This document shows positions 51,748 through 61,138 of a stretch of 64,000 bases of DNA, one piece after another. A model generated the notes under the pieces. The model did not search any database. It was not told the DNA's origin and was given only the letters and a program-made list of their open reading frames with translations. Every line of letters begins with the position of its first letter. The stretch's first letter is position 1. The DNA comes from NORP240 sp965222175. GTDB taxonomy: Bacteria; Pseudomonadota; Gammaproteobacteria; Pseudomonadales; Pseudohongiellaceae. The DNA is taken from contig OZ244938.1 of NCBI GenBank assembly GCA_965222175.1, positions 4,464,001 through 4,528,000 of the forward strand, read 5' to 3'. Both the position numbers and the translations under genes were made by a program.

Positions 51748-52857
51748 ATGCAATTCACCGTATCCAGGGATGCTTTGTTGAAACCCCTTCAGTTGGTCAG
51801 TGGTGTTGTTGAGCGACGGCAGACCCTGCCGGTGCTTTCCAATATTCTGGTTGTGCTCAAGGACCAGGAATTATCACTGACAGGTACCGACCTGGAAGTG
51901 GAATTGATCGGTCGGGTAGAAGTGGAACCCGGAGGAGAATCGGGTGCAGTGACCGTTCCGGCGCGAAAGTTGGTTGATATCTGCAAATCTCTTGCTGAAG
52001 GATCGTCACTGGATTTTTCTCAAAAAGAGGACAGGGTGACCATCAGGTCCGGCCGCAGTCGATTTACCCTGGCAACGCTGCCGGCCTCGGAATTCCCCAC
52101 CATCGAAGATGAAGCCGGCACTTCGACGGTGAATGTTGAACAGCAGAAACTCAAGGAGCTTCTTGACAGCACGAGTTTTGCAATGGCGCAACAGGACGTT
52201 CGTTACTACCTGAACGGCATGCTGTTCGAAGTGGCACCGGATTATTTGCGGGTTGTCGCCACCGATGGTCATCGACTGGCCATGCAGACCGTGACTACCC
52301 GCAATGAGACCAGTTCGACCCAGCAGCTGATTTTGCCCAGAAAGGGAATCATGGAGCTTTCCCGATTGATCAGCGAAGGGGACGGGGAGTTGACCCTGGT
52401 TTTCGGCAACAACCACATCCGGGCCAGAATGGCGGATTATACGTTCACTTCCAAGCTGGTGGATGGCAAATTTCCCGACTATAACCGCGTGTTGCCGAAA
52501 GGCGGGAACAAGCATGTGGTTGGCGATCGTCGTGAACTGCGCCAGGCTTTTTCCCGGGTTTCGATTCTATCCAATGAAAAGTACCGTGGAGTGCGCCTGG
52601 TTCTGGCATCCGGAGAACTGAAGATCCTGGCCAATAACCCGGAACAGGAAGAAGCCGAAGAGGCGGTTTCCGTGGACTACGACGGAGATGCCATGGAAAT
52701 TGGTTTCAATGTCAGCTACCTGATTGACGTATTAACCGCGTTAAACAGTCAACAGGTGCGAATCACTCTTTCTGACCCCAACAGCAGTGCGTTGCTGGAA
52801 GGAGAGAATGATGAATCGTCGGAAGCGCTTTATGTTGTTATGCCTATGCGACTCTAG
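51748..52857 (+). CDS. dnaN: DNA polymerase III beta sliding clamp
   Basis: The beta clamp holds polymerases on DNA. Counting from ATG 51748 the protein has 369 residues (E. coli 366). It starts MQFTVSRDALLKPLQLVSG, has ATDGHRLAMQT and the FPDYNRVLP segment of the hydrophobic partner-binding cleft, and ends YVVMPMRL as nearly all clamps do. An in-frame start at 51700 would add 16 unconserved residues and is rejected. It follows dnaA in the usual order. Confidence 0.97.
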   Translation: MQFTVSRDALLKPLQLVSGVVERRQTLPVLSNILVVLKDQELSLTGTDLEVELIGRVEVEPGGESGAVTVPARKLVDICKSLAEGSSLDFSQKEDRVTIRSGRSRFTLATLPASEFPTIEDEAGTSTVNVEQQKLKELLDSTSFAMAQQDVRYYLNGMLFEVAPDYLRVVATDGHRLAMQTVTTRNETSSTQQLILPRKGIMELSRLISEGDGELTLVFGNNHIRARMADYTFTSKLVDGKFPDYNRVLPKGGNKHVVGDRRELRQAFSRVSILSNEKYRGVRLVLASGELKILANNPEQEEAEEAVSVDYDGDAMEIGFNVSYLIDVLTALNSQQVRITLSDPNSSALLEGENDESSEALYVVMPMRL

Positions 52858-53013
52858 ATTCCTTGCCTGTTCAGTTACATAACATCCACCTCCACTTAAC
52901 CGGCAGTTCAGTTGTTCCATTGAATTTAGTTCTGGCTGGACAATTTCCAAGCCAGGCTGAACGTTCAACTGTCTTCGAGTTTCCGAATTTATCGACACCG
53001 GTGTCCCGCGGGT

Positions 53014-54090
53014 ATGGCCCTGTTTAAATCCCTCTCAGTGTCTCGATTCAGAAATATTGAGCAAATTTCGCTGGATCCCGGTGCCCGGGTAAATTTGATC
53101 TATGGTGCCAATGGCAGTGGCAAAACCAGCCTGTTGGAGGCAGTCCATGTCCTGGCTACCGGTAAGTCGTTCAGGAGTGTCAGGACCACGCCCCTGATTA
53201 ACAATGACAGCAATGAATTGACGGTATTTACTCAACTTGGTGACGGCACCACTATTGGCCTGCAGAAGTTTCGCAACAGGAAACCGTTGTTGAAGCTACG
53301 GGGAGAAAAACAGTCTAACTGGGTGGAAGTGGCCGGCCTGTTACCTGTCCAGGTTCTGGATTCCGCTACCTTTAGACTGCTGGAAGGCAGCCCGAGAGAA
53401 AGGCGGCAGTTTCTCGATTGGGGAGTGTTTCACGTGGAACCAGGCTTCGTCCATCACTGGCGCAACAGCAGAAAATGTATTGCCAACCGAAATTTCCTGC
53501 TGAAAAGTGCAAACCCGGATTGGAGCCAGATCCAGGCATGGAATGTTGAGCTCAGCCGGGAAGCCGGGGAAGTGGACAATGCCCGCCAACGCTATTTTCA
53601 GCGGTTCCTGCCGGTATTTCAGGAGGTATTCAGCAAACTGGCGGTAGTTGACGATATCTCACTGGAGTATCGGCGGGGCTGGGACGCTGATAAAGACCTG
53701 ATTGCAGTGCTCAGGGATAACGAACAACAGGACAGGCGCTACGGCAGTACACAATTCGGACCACATCGAGCCGATATCCTGGTTAAGTATGATCGGTTGC
53801 CGGCGTCGGATGTGTTATCGAGAGGACAGCAGAAAATGCTGGTAAGCGCCTTAAAACTGGCCCAGGGCGTATTGCAGGCTGGAGCTGGTGAACGGCATAG
53901 TATTTTTCTGGTAGATGACCTGCCAGCGGAACTCGATGAGACTAACAGAACACGAATTTGCCAGTTTCTACAGCAGATGCAGGGTCAGGTTTTCCTGACC
54001 AGCGTTGATGACGCCACGCTTAATAATTCACTGGATCGGGGTGCCCCGGTGACTAAGTTTCACGTGGAACATGGTAAAATTACCAGTTGA
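53014..54090 (+). CDS. recF: DNA replication and repair protein RecF
   Basis: RecF helps load RecA at gaps. The 358-residue SMC-like ATPase has Walker A GANGSGKT (31-38), the ABC signature VLSRGQQKMLVSALKLAQ, and FLVDDLPAELD as Walker B. Two parS-like sites lie within the gene and encode FHVE in both places. The C-terminus TKFHVEHGKI is typical of RecF. The 156 bases after dnaN hold no supported gene. gyrB begins 26 bases after the stop. Confidence 0.95.
   Translation: MALFKSLSVSRFRNIEQISLDPGARVNLIYGANGSGKTSLLEAVHVLATGKSFRSVRTTPLINNDSNELTVFTQLGDGTTIGLQKFRNRKPLLKLRGEKQSNWVEVAGLLPVQVLDSATFRLLEGSPRERRQFLDWGVFHVEPGFVHHWRNSRKCIANRNFLLKSANPDWSQIQAWNVELSREAGEVDNARQRYFQRFLPVFQEVFSKLAVVDDISLEYRRGWDADKDLIAVLRDNEQQDRRYGSTQFGPHRADILVKYDRLPASDVLSRGQQKMLVSALKLAQGVLQAGAGERHSIFLVDDLPAELDETNRTRICQFLQQMQGQVFLTSVDDATLNNSLDRGAPVTKFHVEHGKITS
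53426..53441. promoter_or_regulatory. parS-like ParB-binding site inside recF
   Basis: TGTTTCACGTGGAACC fits the conserved bacterial parS 16-mer (TGTTNCACGTGNAACA type) with one end base off. Confidence 0.82.
54056..54071. promoter_or_regulatory. parS-like ParB-binding site at the end of recF
   Basis: AGTTTCACGTGGAACA shares the central 14 bases GTTTCACGTGGAAC with the site at 53426, and is 630 bases from it. Confidence 0.8.
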
Positions 54091-54116
54091 ATTTGCAGGA
54101 TTTCCTGAGGTATCGA

Positions 54117-56540
54117 ATGAGCGAAAAATCCAATTACACATCTGACAGTATCAAGGTTCTCAAAGGCCTGGACGCTGTTCGTAAGCGACCCGGAATGTAC
54201 ATCGGTGACACCGATGACGGAACAGGTTTGCACCACATGGTTTTCGAGCTGGTCGATAACTCTATTGACGAAGCCCTGGCAGGTCACTGTGATCAAATCA
54301 ATGTCACAATACATGTCGGCGAATCCGTCACGGTGTCTGATAACGGTCGTGGTATTCCCACGGAAATGCATAAGGAAGGCGTCTCCGCAGCAGAAGTCAT
54401 CATGACGGTCTTGCACGCCGGGGGAAAATTTGACGACAACAGTTACAAGGTGTCCGGGGGACTTCACGGTGTGGGTGTCTCCGTCGTCAATGCGCTGTCG
54501 GAAGAATTGACTCTGACGATCTGGCGGGAAGGTAAAGTTCACGAACAGGTGTACAGGCATGGGGTACCGCAGGCGCCGCTGGGAGTAGTTGGTGAAACCG
54601 ATGCCACTGGAACCGAATGTACCTTCAAGCCGTCTCGCGACACGTTTACCAATGTCGAATTTCACTATGACATTCTGGCCAAGAAGCTGCGGGAACTGGC
54701 TTTTTTAAATGCCGGCGTGGCTATCTGCCTGAACGACGAACGTACCGGAAAATCAGAGACTTACAGGTATGAAGGTGGACTGAAAGCATTTATCGAATTC
54801 CTGAATACCAATAAGAACACTGTCAACAAGATGTTCTATTTCAGTTCCGAACGCCGGGAAGACGGAATAAACGTGGAAGTGGCATTGCAGTGGAACGATT
54901 CTTATCAGGAAAATATTTTTGCGTACACCAACAATATCCCGCAAAAGGATGGCGGAACGCACCTGGCAGGGTTCCGGGCTGCCCTGACCCGTGTGCTGAA
55001 CAATTATATCGGCAACGAAGTTGCTTCTAAAAAAGGCAAGGAAGTCAATACCACCGGTGATGATGCTCGAGAAGGGCTGACCGCGGTAATCTCGGTCAAG
55101 GTTCCGGACCCGAAATTTTCCTCACAGACCAAGGACAAGCTTGTTTCCTCCGAGGTGAAAACCGTGGTGGAGCAGGAGATGTCCAGACACTTCACTGACT
55201 ACCTGCTGGAAAATCCCCAGGAGGCCAAGCTGGTTGTTGACAAGATCATCGAGGCGGCCCGTGCCCGGGAGGCTGCGAGAAAGGCCCGGGAGATGACTCG
55301 CCGTAAAGGTGCCCTGGATGTTGCGGGCCTACCCGGCAAGCTGGCGGACTGCCAGGAAAAAGACCCTTCCAAGTCCGAAATTTATATTGTCGAGGGAGAT
55401 TCCGCCGGCGGGTCCGCCAAGCAGGGGCGGAGTCGTAAATACCAGGCCGTGTTGCCGTTGAAGGGCAAAATACTCAACGTGGAAAAGGCGCGCTTCGACA
55501 AGATGCTCAGTTCCGCAGAAATCGGTACCCTGATCAAGGCACTGGGATGCGGGATCGGTAATGAAGACTTTAATCCGGAAAATCTTCGCTATCACCGAAT
55601 TATCATAATGACCGACGCCGATGTAGACGGTTCCCATATTCGGACCCTGTTGCTTACCTTCTTTTTCAGGCAAATGCGCGAGCTGGTTGAAAGAGGGCAT
55701 ATCTATATTGCCCAGCCTCCACTCTACAAGGTTCGAAAAGGTAAGCAGGAACAATACCTGAAGGATGAGGCGGAACTGGCCACCTATCAGACCCAGGCGG
55801 CACTTGATGACGCAAGTCTGTACGTCAACAAGGATGCACCGCCAATATCCGGGGACTCACTGGAAGCAATAGTCAACGAGTACAACGATGCGCATTCCAT
55901 AATCAACAGGCTGGGTCGTTTTTATCCAGCAGAATTACTGGAGACCATGATTTTCATCAGTCCGATTGCAGAAGAAGACCTGAGTGACGAAAGCAGGATG
56001 CGAAACTGGATCGAAGAATTATCCAGTAGGCTGGAAGAGCGGATGCCGGGCGTCGGGGCGAATTATGTTATCGATCTCAACGTCGACCGGGAACGAAACC
56101 TGTTTTTACCTGTAGCAATTCACAAGCTGCATGGACTGGAAAAGAGTTTTAACTTCAGCCGTGATTTCTTCAGCTCCGGCGAGTATCGGGCGCTTACCCG
56201 GTTGGGTAAAACCCTGGATGGCCTTTTGGAAAAAGGCGCTTACGTCAAACGCGGTGAGAAGAGCAAAGAGGTTGCCAATTTCGATCAGGCCGTCCATTGG
56301 CTGATTGCCGATGCCATGAAAGGGCACTATTTACAAAGGTACAAGGGCCTTGGTGAGATGAACCCGGAACAACTCTGGGAGACAACCATGGATCCGGAAA
56401 ACAGAAGAATGTTGCAGGTAACCATCGAAGATGCCATTGGCGCCGATCAGTTGTTCACCACACTGATGGGCGACCAGGTAGACCCGCGACGGGACTTTAT
56501 TGAGGCCAATGCACTTTCTGTTCAAAATCTTGACGTTTAG
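54117..56540 (+). CDS. gyrB: DNA gyrase subunit B
   Basis: GyrB supplies the ATPase of gyrase, which adds negative supercoils. From ATG 54117 (CTGAGG six bases upstream) it has 807 residues (E. coli 804). VFELVDNSIDEALAG and GGLHGVGVSVVNALS form the ATP site; EGDSAGGSAKQGRSRKYQAV-type residues and TDADVDGSHIRTLLLTFFFR form the TOPRIM metal site; QRYKGLGEMNPEQLWETTMD marks the tail (key GLGEMNPEQLWETT). Its stop overlaps the stop of the convergent plsC-like gene by four bases. Confidence 0.98.
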   Translation: MSEKSNYTSDSIKVLKGLDAVRKRPGMYIGDTDDGTGLHHMVFELVDNSIDEALAGHCDQINVTIHVGESVTVSDNGRGIPTEMHKEGVSAAEVIMTVLHAGGKFDDNSYKVSGGLHGVGVSVVNALSEELTLTIWREGKVHEQVYRHGVPQAPLGVVGETDATGTECTFKPSRDTFTNVEFHYDILAKKLRELAFLNAGVAICLNDERTGKSETYRYEGGLKAFIEFLNTNKNTVNKMFYFSSERREDGINVEVALQWNDSYQENIFAYTNNIPQKDGGTHLAGFRAALTRVLNNYIGNEVASKKGKEVNTTGDDAREGLTAVISVKVPDPKFSSQTKDKLVSSEVKTVVEQEMSRHFTDYLLENPQEAKLVVDKIIEAARAREAARKAREMTRRKGALDVAGLPGKLADCQEKDPSKSEIYIVEGDSAGGSAKQGRSRKYQAVLPLKGKILNVEKARFDKMLSSAEIGTLIKALGCGIGNEDFNPENLRYHRIIIMTDADVDGSHIRTLLLTFFFRQMRELVERGHIYIAQPPLYKVRKGKQEQYLKDEAELATYQTQAALDDASLYVNKDAPPISGDSLEAIVNEYNDAHSIINRLGRFYPAELLETMIFISPIAEEDLSDESRMRNWIEELSSRLEERMPGVGANYVIDLNVDRERNLFLPVAIHKLHGLEKSFNFSRDFFSSGEYRALTRLGKTLDGLLEKGAYVKRGEKSKEVANFDQAVHWLIADAMKGHYLQRYKGLGEMNPEQLWETTMDPENRRMLQVTIEDAIGADQLFTTLMGDQVDPRRDFIEANALSVQNLDV

Positions 56541-57289
56541 TTGTCAACAACTGCAGCTCCCGGGCGTGCAGATTGGTCGACAACATGCTGTCTAATCCAG
56601 TCTTCAACCTGGTTGGTTAGCACGGTAGCATCCTGCTCATTGGTAGGCAGTGGTTGCCCGATGTTGACATGGATTGTGCCCGGGTATTTGATGAACTGCC
56701 TTGGCCAGCACTGGCCGGAATTGTGTGCTATCGGCAGGATTGGTACACCGGCTTCAATTGCCAGCCTGGCACCGCTGCGGGAAAACTTCTTAACGCCGCC
56801 TGGCGTCGTTCGCGTTCCCTCGGGAAAAATCATTACCGACCTGCCACTTTCCAACCGTTGTCGTCCCTGCTTGAGAATGGATTTCCCCGCTTCGTGCAGT
56901 TTGCTGCGATCAATAGCTATGGGTTTCACCAACCGCATGGCCCAGCCATACACGGGAATGTCGATGAGCTCTTTCTTGAGAATCGGGCACACCGGGGCCA
57001 GGTAGCGGTAAATAAACATGGTTTCCCACTCACTCTGATGATTCGCCAGCACCACGACGGATTTGCCCGTGATGTTTTCCAGACCCTGAACATGGTAGTG
57101 AATTCCGCAGCACAACCTGCACCATTGCAGAATCGTGGTGCACCAGAGTTTGTGCAACAGGTGCCGTTGGGAATCTGGAAAAAACCATACGAGTAACAAG
57201 GAAGCCAGTGCGAGAACTACCGTGACGATGACATAACCCAGGTAAAAGATCAGTGACCGTAAAATCAGGAATAGAGTAATCATCGACAT
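56537..57289 (-). CDS. 1-acyl-sn-glycerol-3-phosphate acyltransferase, PlsC family
   Basis: PlsC-type enzymes acylate lysophosphatidic acid at the inner membrane. The 250-residue protein has one or two N-terminal hydrophobic helices, the catalytic motif NHQSEWET (His-x4-Glu in place of the commoner His-x4-Asp) and FPEGTRT for phosphate binding. The same gene lies after gyrB in Pseudomonas (PA0005, lptA). Start overlaps the gmhB 3' end by ten bases. Confidence 0.93.
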   Translation of the reverse strand: MSMITLFLILRSLIFYLGYVIVTVVLALASLLLVWFFPDSQRHLLHKLWCTTILQWCRLCCGIHYHVQGLENITGKSVVVLANHQSEWETMFIYRYLAPVCPILKKELIDIPVYGWAMRLVKPIAIDRSKLHEAGKSILKQGRQRLESGRSVMIFPEGTRTTPGGVKKFSRSGARLAIEAGVPILPIAHNSGQCWPRQFIKYPGTIHVNIGQPLPTNEQDATVLTNQVEDWIRQHVVDQSARPGAAVVDN

Positions 57290-57828
57290 TGCTGAATAAT
57301 CAGTCGGCTTGCCTCGTCGAGGTCAGCCACCTGAACTACTTCACTGAAATCGCTTCCTTTAAGGTTTGTAAGTGTTTGCTTACCTTTCCCGGTCCTTACC
57401 AGGTAGGGTATACAGCCGACCCTTTCAGCTGCCTGTAAGTCCTTGAGGCTGTCACCCACAAACGGTACCCCCGCCAGGTCCACGCCAAATTCTACGGCTA
57501 TTTCTTCAAGCATGCCCGTCTTCGGTTTACGACAGTTGCAGCCCTCATCCGGTCCATGGGGGCAGTAAAATACGGCATCGATAAACCCCCCGTGGGACTC
57601 CGCCAGGGAAATCATCTTCTGGTGAATGCGCGCCAGGGTAAATTCATCAAACAGCTTTCGTGCTATTCCCGACTGATTGGTTGCGACGACAATTTTGAAT
57701 CCAGCCTTGCCGAGCCGGGCAATTGCCTCGAGGCTCCCGTCCAGGGGCAGCCATTCTTCCGGGGACTTGATGTAGGTGTCGGAGTCCTGATTAATGACTC
57801 CATCTCTGTCCAGTATGACCAATTTCAA
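57280..57828 (-). CDS. gmhB: D-glycero-beta-D-manno-heptose 1,7-bisphosphate 7-phosphatase GmhB
   Basis: GmhB removes the 7-phosphate in ADP-heptose synthesis for the LPS core. The 182-residue HAD enzyme has DRDGVIN with the nucleophile Asp7 and acid/base Asp9, VVATNQSGIAR, and a zinc loop with Cys89, His91, Cys97 and Cys99 (CPHGPDEGCNC). KPKTGM and FVGDSLKDLQAA complete the site. It lies between plsC and glyS; the 94 bases to glyS hold no gene. Confidence 0.95.
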   Translation of the reverse strand: MKLVILDRDGVINQDSDTYIKSPEEWLPLDGSLEAIARLGKAGFKIVVATNQSGIARKLFDEFTLARIHQKMISLAESHGGFIDAVFYCPHGPDEGCNCRKPKTGMLEEIAVEFGVDLAGVPFVGDSLKDLQAAERVGCIPYLVRTGKGKQTLTNLKGSDFSEVVQVADLDEASRLIIQQCR

Positions 57829-57922
57829 TGGAATTACCAGTTTGGATCACTTTTTCATTGGGGAAGCCCGTTGGTCGACTCGGCAGTGAAGGTTCCAGCC
57901 TCGTCGACAGCGAATCCCTGGA

Positions 57923-60001
57923 TCAACCCTGGTGGAGCAGCGAGATATCGGCCACCTGGAGGAAAAGCGCGCGTAACCGTACGAGGAGTGCCAGGCGATT
58001 ATTACGCCGGGACAACTCTTCATCCATTACCAGGACCTCATCGAAAAATCGATCGACGGGCGCCTTGAGTTCAGCCAGCTGTGCCAGTCCCTGCCGATAA
58101 TCCCGCCGCTGAAAAAGCGGTGCCACCTCACTTTCCTTGTTTTCAATAGCCGCCGCCAGGGCTTGTTCCGCCGGTTCCGTTAACAGTTTATCGTCGACTG
58201 AAAATACAGAAGGATCATCGTCGATATCCCGCAACAGGTTGGCTACCCGCTTGTTGGCACTGGCAAGCGCTTTTGCCTCGTCCAGTTTGCCGAAGTGATC
58301 CACCGCCAGGATACGGCTGTTGAAATCCAGGGGGCTGGGGGGTTGCAGTGACAGAACTGCAAGGTAGACTTCCGCCGGTATGCCTTTTTCCTGGTACCAG
58401 AAGCGAAACCTTTCCAGGAAAAATTCAAAAACCTGCCCGGCAATTTCTGTGCCCGGGTCAAGATGGGCGAACTGCTCAACGGACAGGTCGATAAGTGACC
58501 GCAGGTCGAGGTCCAGCTGTTTTTCGACGAGAATCCGCAAAATGCCGATGGCCGCACGGCGCAGGGCAAATGGATCCCTGGACCCTGTCGGCGGCTGACC
58601 GATGACAAACAGTCCTACGATCGTGTCGATCTTTTCCGCCAGGGATACAATACTGCCGGTCAGTGATTCGGGCAGTTCATCGCCGGCATGACGGGGCATA
58701 TACTGTTCGTTGATCGCCGCGGCAACTTCCGGGTCCTCGCCATCGTTCAGGGCATAGTAATAGCCCATGATGCCCTGCAGTTCCGCAAACTCCCCGACCA
58801 TGCTGGTCAGCAGATCGCATTTCGCCAGCAGGGCAGCGCGTTCACAAAGCGCCTCCCGAGCTCCCAGTTGAGCGGCGATCGATCGTGCCAGTGACGCCAC
58901 GCGCCGGGACTTGGCATGGAGGGTGCCCAGCTTCTGCTGAAAGACTACCTGCTTGAGACGTTCCTGACGGCTTGCAAGGGATTCGTTTTTATCGGTCTGG
59001 AAAAAGAAATCAGCATCTGCCAGGCGAGGGCGGATAACCCGCTCGTTACCCTCGATAACCTGGGCCGGGTCCTTGCTGTCCAGGTTGCTGACGGCGACGA
59101 AGTTGGGCAGCAGCCGGCCATCATCCGCCACCAGGTGAAAACACTTCTGGTGTGAGGTAAGACTTGAAATCAATGCTTCCTTCGGAACCCTGAGAAAATG
59201 CTGGTCAAACCCTCCGGTCAGCGCCACCGGCCATTCAACCAGGCTGGTGACCTCGTCCAGCAGTGCATTCTCAATTACCACAGTCGCGTTAAGCTTCGCT
59301 GCTTCGGCTTCGACGAGCTCCCTCACCCTTTTCCTGCGGGCTTCGAAGTCAGCAATAACATATCCTTTTTCTTCAAGGAGGCCGGCGTACTCAGACGGAC
59401 TGCTGATGACGAGAGCCGAAGGCTGGTGAAATCGGTGGCCAAAAGTCAGGTTGCCTGCAAGCTTGCCCAGTATCGTAGCCGGGATGACTTTTTCACCATA
59501 AAGTAATACTACCCAGTGTACCGGCCGCACAAACTCGATCCTGTTGCTTCCCCACCGCATTCTTTTTGGAATGGGAAGTTTATTCAGGGAGTTTACTACG
59601 ATTTTCTCAACCAGCGCTTCCGTCTTCTTTCCTTTTTGCAACGATCGATACAGAAGTTTGGGTACACCGTCTTTCTCTCCCTTGTCCAGATCCTCTACCG
59701 ACGTATTGCAGGATCTTGCAAATCCCTGAGCTGCTTTCGTCGGCTTTCCTTCAGCATCGAAAGCCGCCTGAAGTGCCGGACCGTACTTTTCGATATTCCG
59801 GTCAGGCTGGGATTCAGCCAGACCCTCAACCAGGACAGCCAGGCGCCTCGGCGTGGCAAACCAGCTGATACCGGAAAATGCCAGGCCCTCGGCATCAAGG
59901 CCGTTTTCGACACCCGACTTGAACGCCAGCCCAAGCGACTTAAGCGCCTTGGGAGGCAATTCCTCGGTGCCTATTTCTACCAGTAAATCTTTATCTGACA
60001 T
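57923..60001 (-). CDS. glyS: Glycine--tRNA ligase beta subunit
   Basis: The beta subunit binds and helps charge tRNA-Gly in the alpha2beta2 enzyme. The 692-residue protein (E. coli 689) has the typical start DLLVEIGTEELPPKALKSL, the MRWGSNRIEFVRPVHWVV block, the HD-like region ERAALLAKCDLLTSMVGEFAELQGIMG (key LLTSMVGEF-ELQG) and ends with a DALR-type anticodon-binding domain. It follows glyQ by 27 bases. Confidence 0.97.
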   Translation of the reverse strand: MSDKDLLVEIGTEELPPKALKSLGLAFKSGVENGLDAEGLAFSGISWFATPRRLAVLVEGLAESQPDRNIEKYGPALQAAFDAEGKPTKAAQGFARSCNTSVEDLDKGEKDGVPKLLYRSLQKGKKTEALVEKIVVNSLNKLPIPKRMRWGSNRIEFVRPVHWVVLLYGEKVIPATILGKLAGNLTFGHRFHQPSALVISSPSEYAGLLEEKGYVIADFEARRKRVRELVEAEAAKLNATVVIENALLDEVTSLVEWPVALTGGFDQHFLRVPKEALISSLTSHQKCFHLVADDGRLLPNFVAVSNLDSKDPAQVIEGNERVIRPRLADADFFFQTDKNESLASRQERLKQVVFQQKLGTLHAKSRRVASLARSIAAQLGAREALCERAALLAKCDLLTSMVGEFAELQGIMGYYYALNDGEDPEVAAAINEQYMPRHAGDELPESLTGSIVSLAEKIDTIVGLFVIGQPPTGSRDPFALRRAAIGILRILVEKQLDLDLRSLIDLSVEQFAHLDPGTEIAGQVFEFFLERFRFWYQEKGIPAEVYLAVLSLQPPSPLDFNSRILAVDHFGKLDEAKALASANKRVANLLRDIDDDPSVFSVDDKLLTEPAEQALAAAIENKESEVAPLFQRRDYRQGLAQLAELKAPVDRFFDEVLVMDEELSRRNNRLALLVRLRALFLQVADISLLHQG

Positions 60002-60028
60002 CTTCAGCGTGACCTGGGATATTGAAAA

Positions 60029-60958
60029 TCAGCTACCTGACAGTTCTTTTCGGATTGAGTCCGGTGCAAGGGGGAATCCCAACTTCTTCCGACTCTCGTA
60101 GTAGGCTTCCGCTACCATCCGGGATAGCGACCTGACTCTGAGGATAAACCGTTGTCGCTCGGTAACCGAAATTGCCTGCCGGGCATCCAGCAGGTTGAAA
60201 TAGTGCGATGCCTTGAGTACCTGTTCATAAGCCGGAAGTGCAAGACCTTTTTCAATCAGCGATTCACATTGAGATTCACAGTCATCGAAATACCGGAACA
60301 ACAATCCGGTATCTGCGTGTTCGAAATTGTAAGCGGACATTTCCACTTCATTCTGCTTGAACACATCACCGTAGGTAACCACTCCGTCGGGTCCGTCGGT
60401 CCATACGATATCGTAGATGCTGTTGACGCCCTGCAGGTACATGGCGATCCGCTCAATACCGTAGGTAATTTCCCCACTGACGGGAAAGCAGTCCAGGCCG
60501 CCAACCTGCTGGAAATAGGTAAACTGGGTAACCTCCATGCCGTTCAGCCAGACTTCCCATCCCAGTCCCCAGGCACCCAGAGTCGGTGATTCCCAGTTGT
60601 CTTCCACAAAGCGTATATCGTGCACGGACGTGTCGATGCCCAGGCTTTCCAGGGAACCCAGGTAAAGCTGTTGAATATTCTCCGGAGAAGGTTTGAGAAT
60701 CACCTGGAACTGATAGTAGTGTTGCAGCCGATTCGGGTTTTCACCGTAGCGCCCGTCGGTGGGTCGGCGACAGGGTTGCACATAGGCCGTGTTCCAGGTT
60801 TCCGGTCCGATGGAGCGCAGAAAGGTCGCGGGATGAAAAGTGCCTGCTCCCACCTCCAGGTCCAGAGGCTGTAAAACCACGCACCCGTAGTCGGCCCAGT
60901 ATTGCTGCAAGGCCAATATCAATCCCTGGAAAGTTTTCAGATCTGGCTGACTGCTCAT
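60029..60958 (-). CDS. glyQ: Glycine--tRNA ligase alpha subunit
   Basis: The alpha subunit is the catalytic class II core. The 309-residue protein has TFQGLILALQQYWADYGC, GAGTFHPATFLRSIGPE with the active-site pocket, RRPTDGRYGENPNRLQHYYQFQVILKPSP (key RPTDGRYGENPNR) and GWEVWLNGMEVTQFTYFQQ. Length fits (E. coli 303). The 180-bp gap to the divergent acyltransferase gene must hold its promoter; none is clear by eye. Confidence 0.97.
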   Translation of the reverse strand: MSSQPDLKTFQGLILALQQYWADYGCVVLQPLDLEVGAGTFHPATFLRSIGPETWNTAYVQPCRRPTDGRYGENPNRLQHYYQFQVILKPSPENIQQLYLGSLESLGIDTSVHDIRFVEDNWESPTLGAWGLGWEVWLNGMEVTQFTYFQQVGGLDCFPVSGEITYGIERIAMYLQGVNSIYDIVWTDGPDGVVTYGDVFKQNEVEMSAYNFEHADTGLLFRYFDDCESQCESLIEKGLALPAYEQVLKASHYFNLLDARQAISVTERQRFILRVRSLSRMVAEAYYESRKKLGFPLAPDSIRKELSGS

Positions 60959-61138
60959 TCAGAATTACCAATGCGGAAGTCGAAGTGAATTCCTGGTGCT
61001 CGATTGCTTGGAGGTTCCTCAAAAAAGGGGTGCAATTATCCTTGATTCCCTTAAACATATCCATACCGCGGCTACTATTCAACACGGTATCCGCGAGACA
61101 TTGCAGGTCGACCAGCAGGTTGTCGCCCGCAGTATTTT

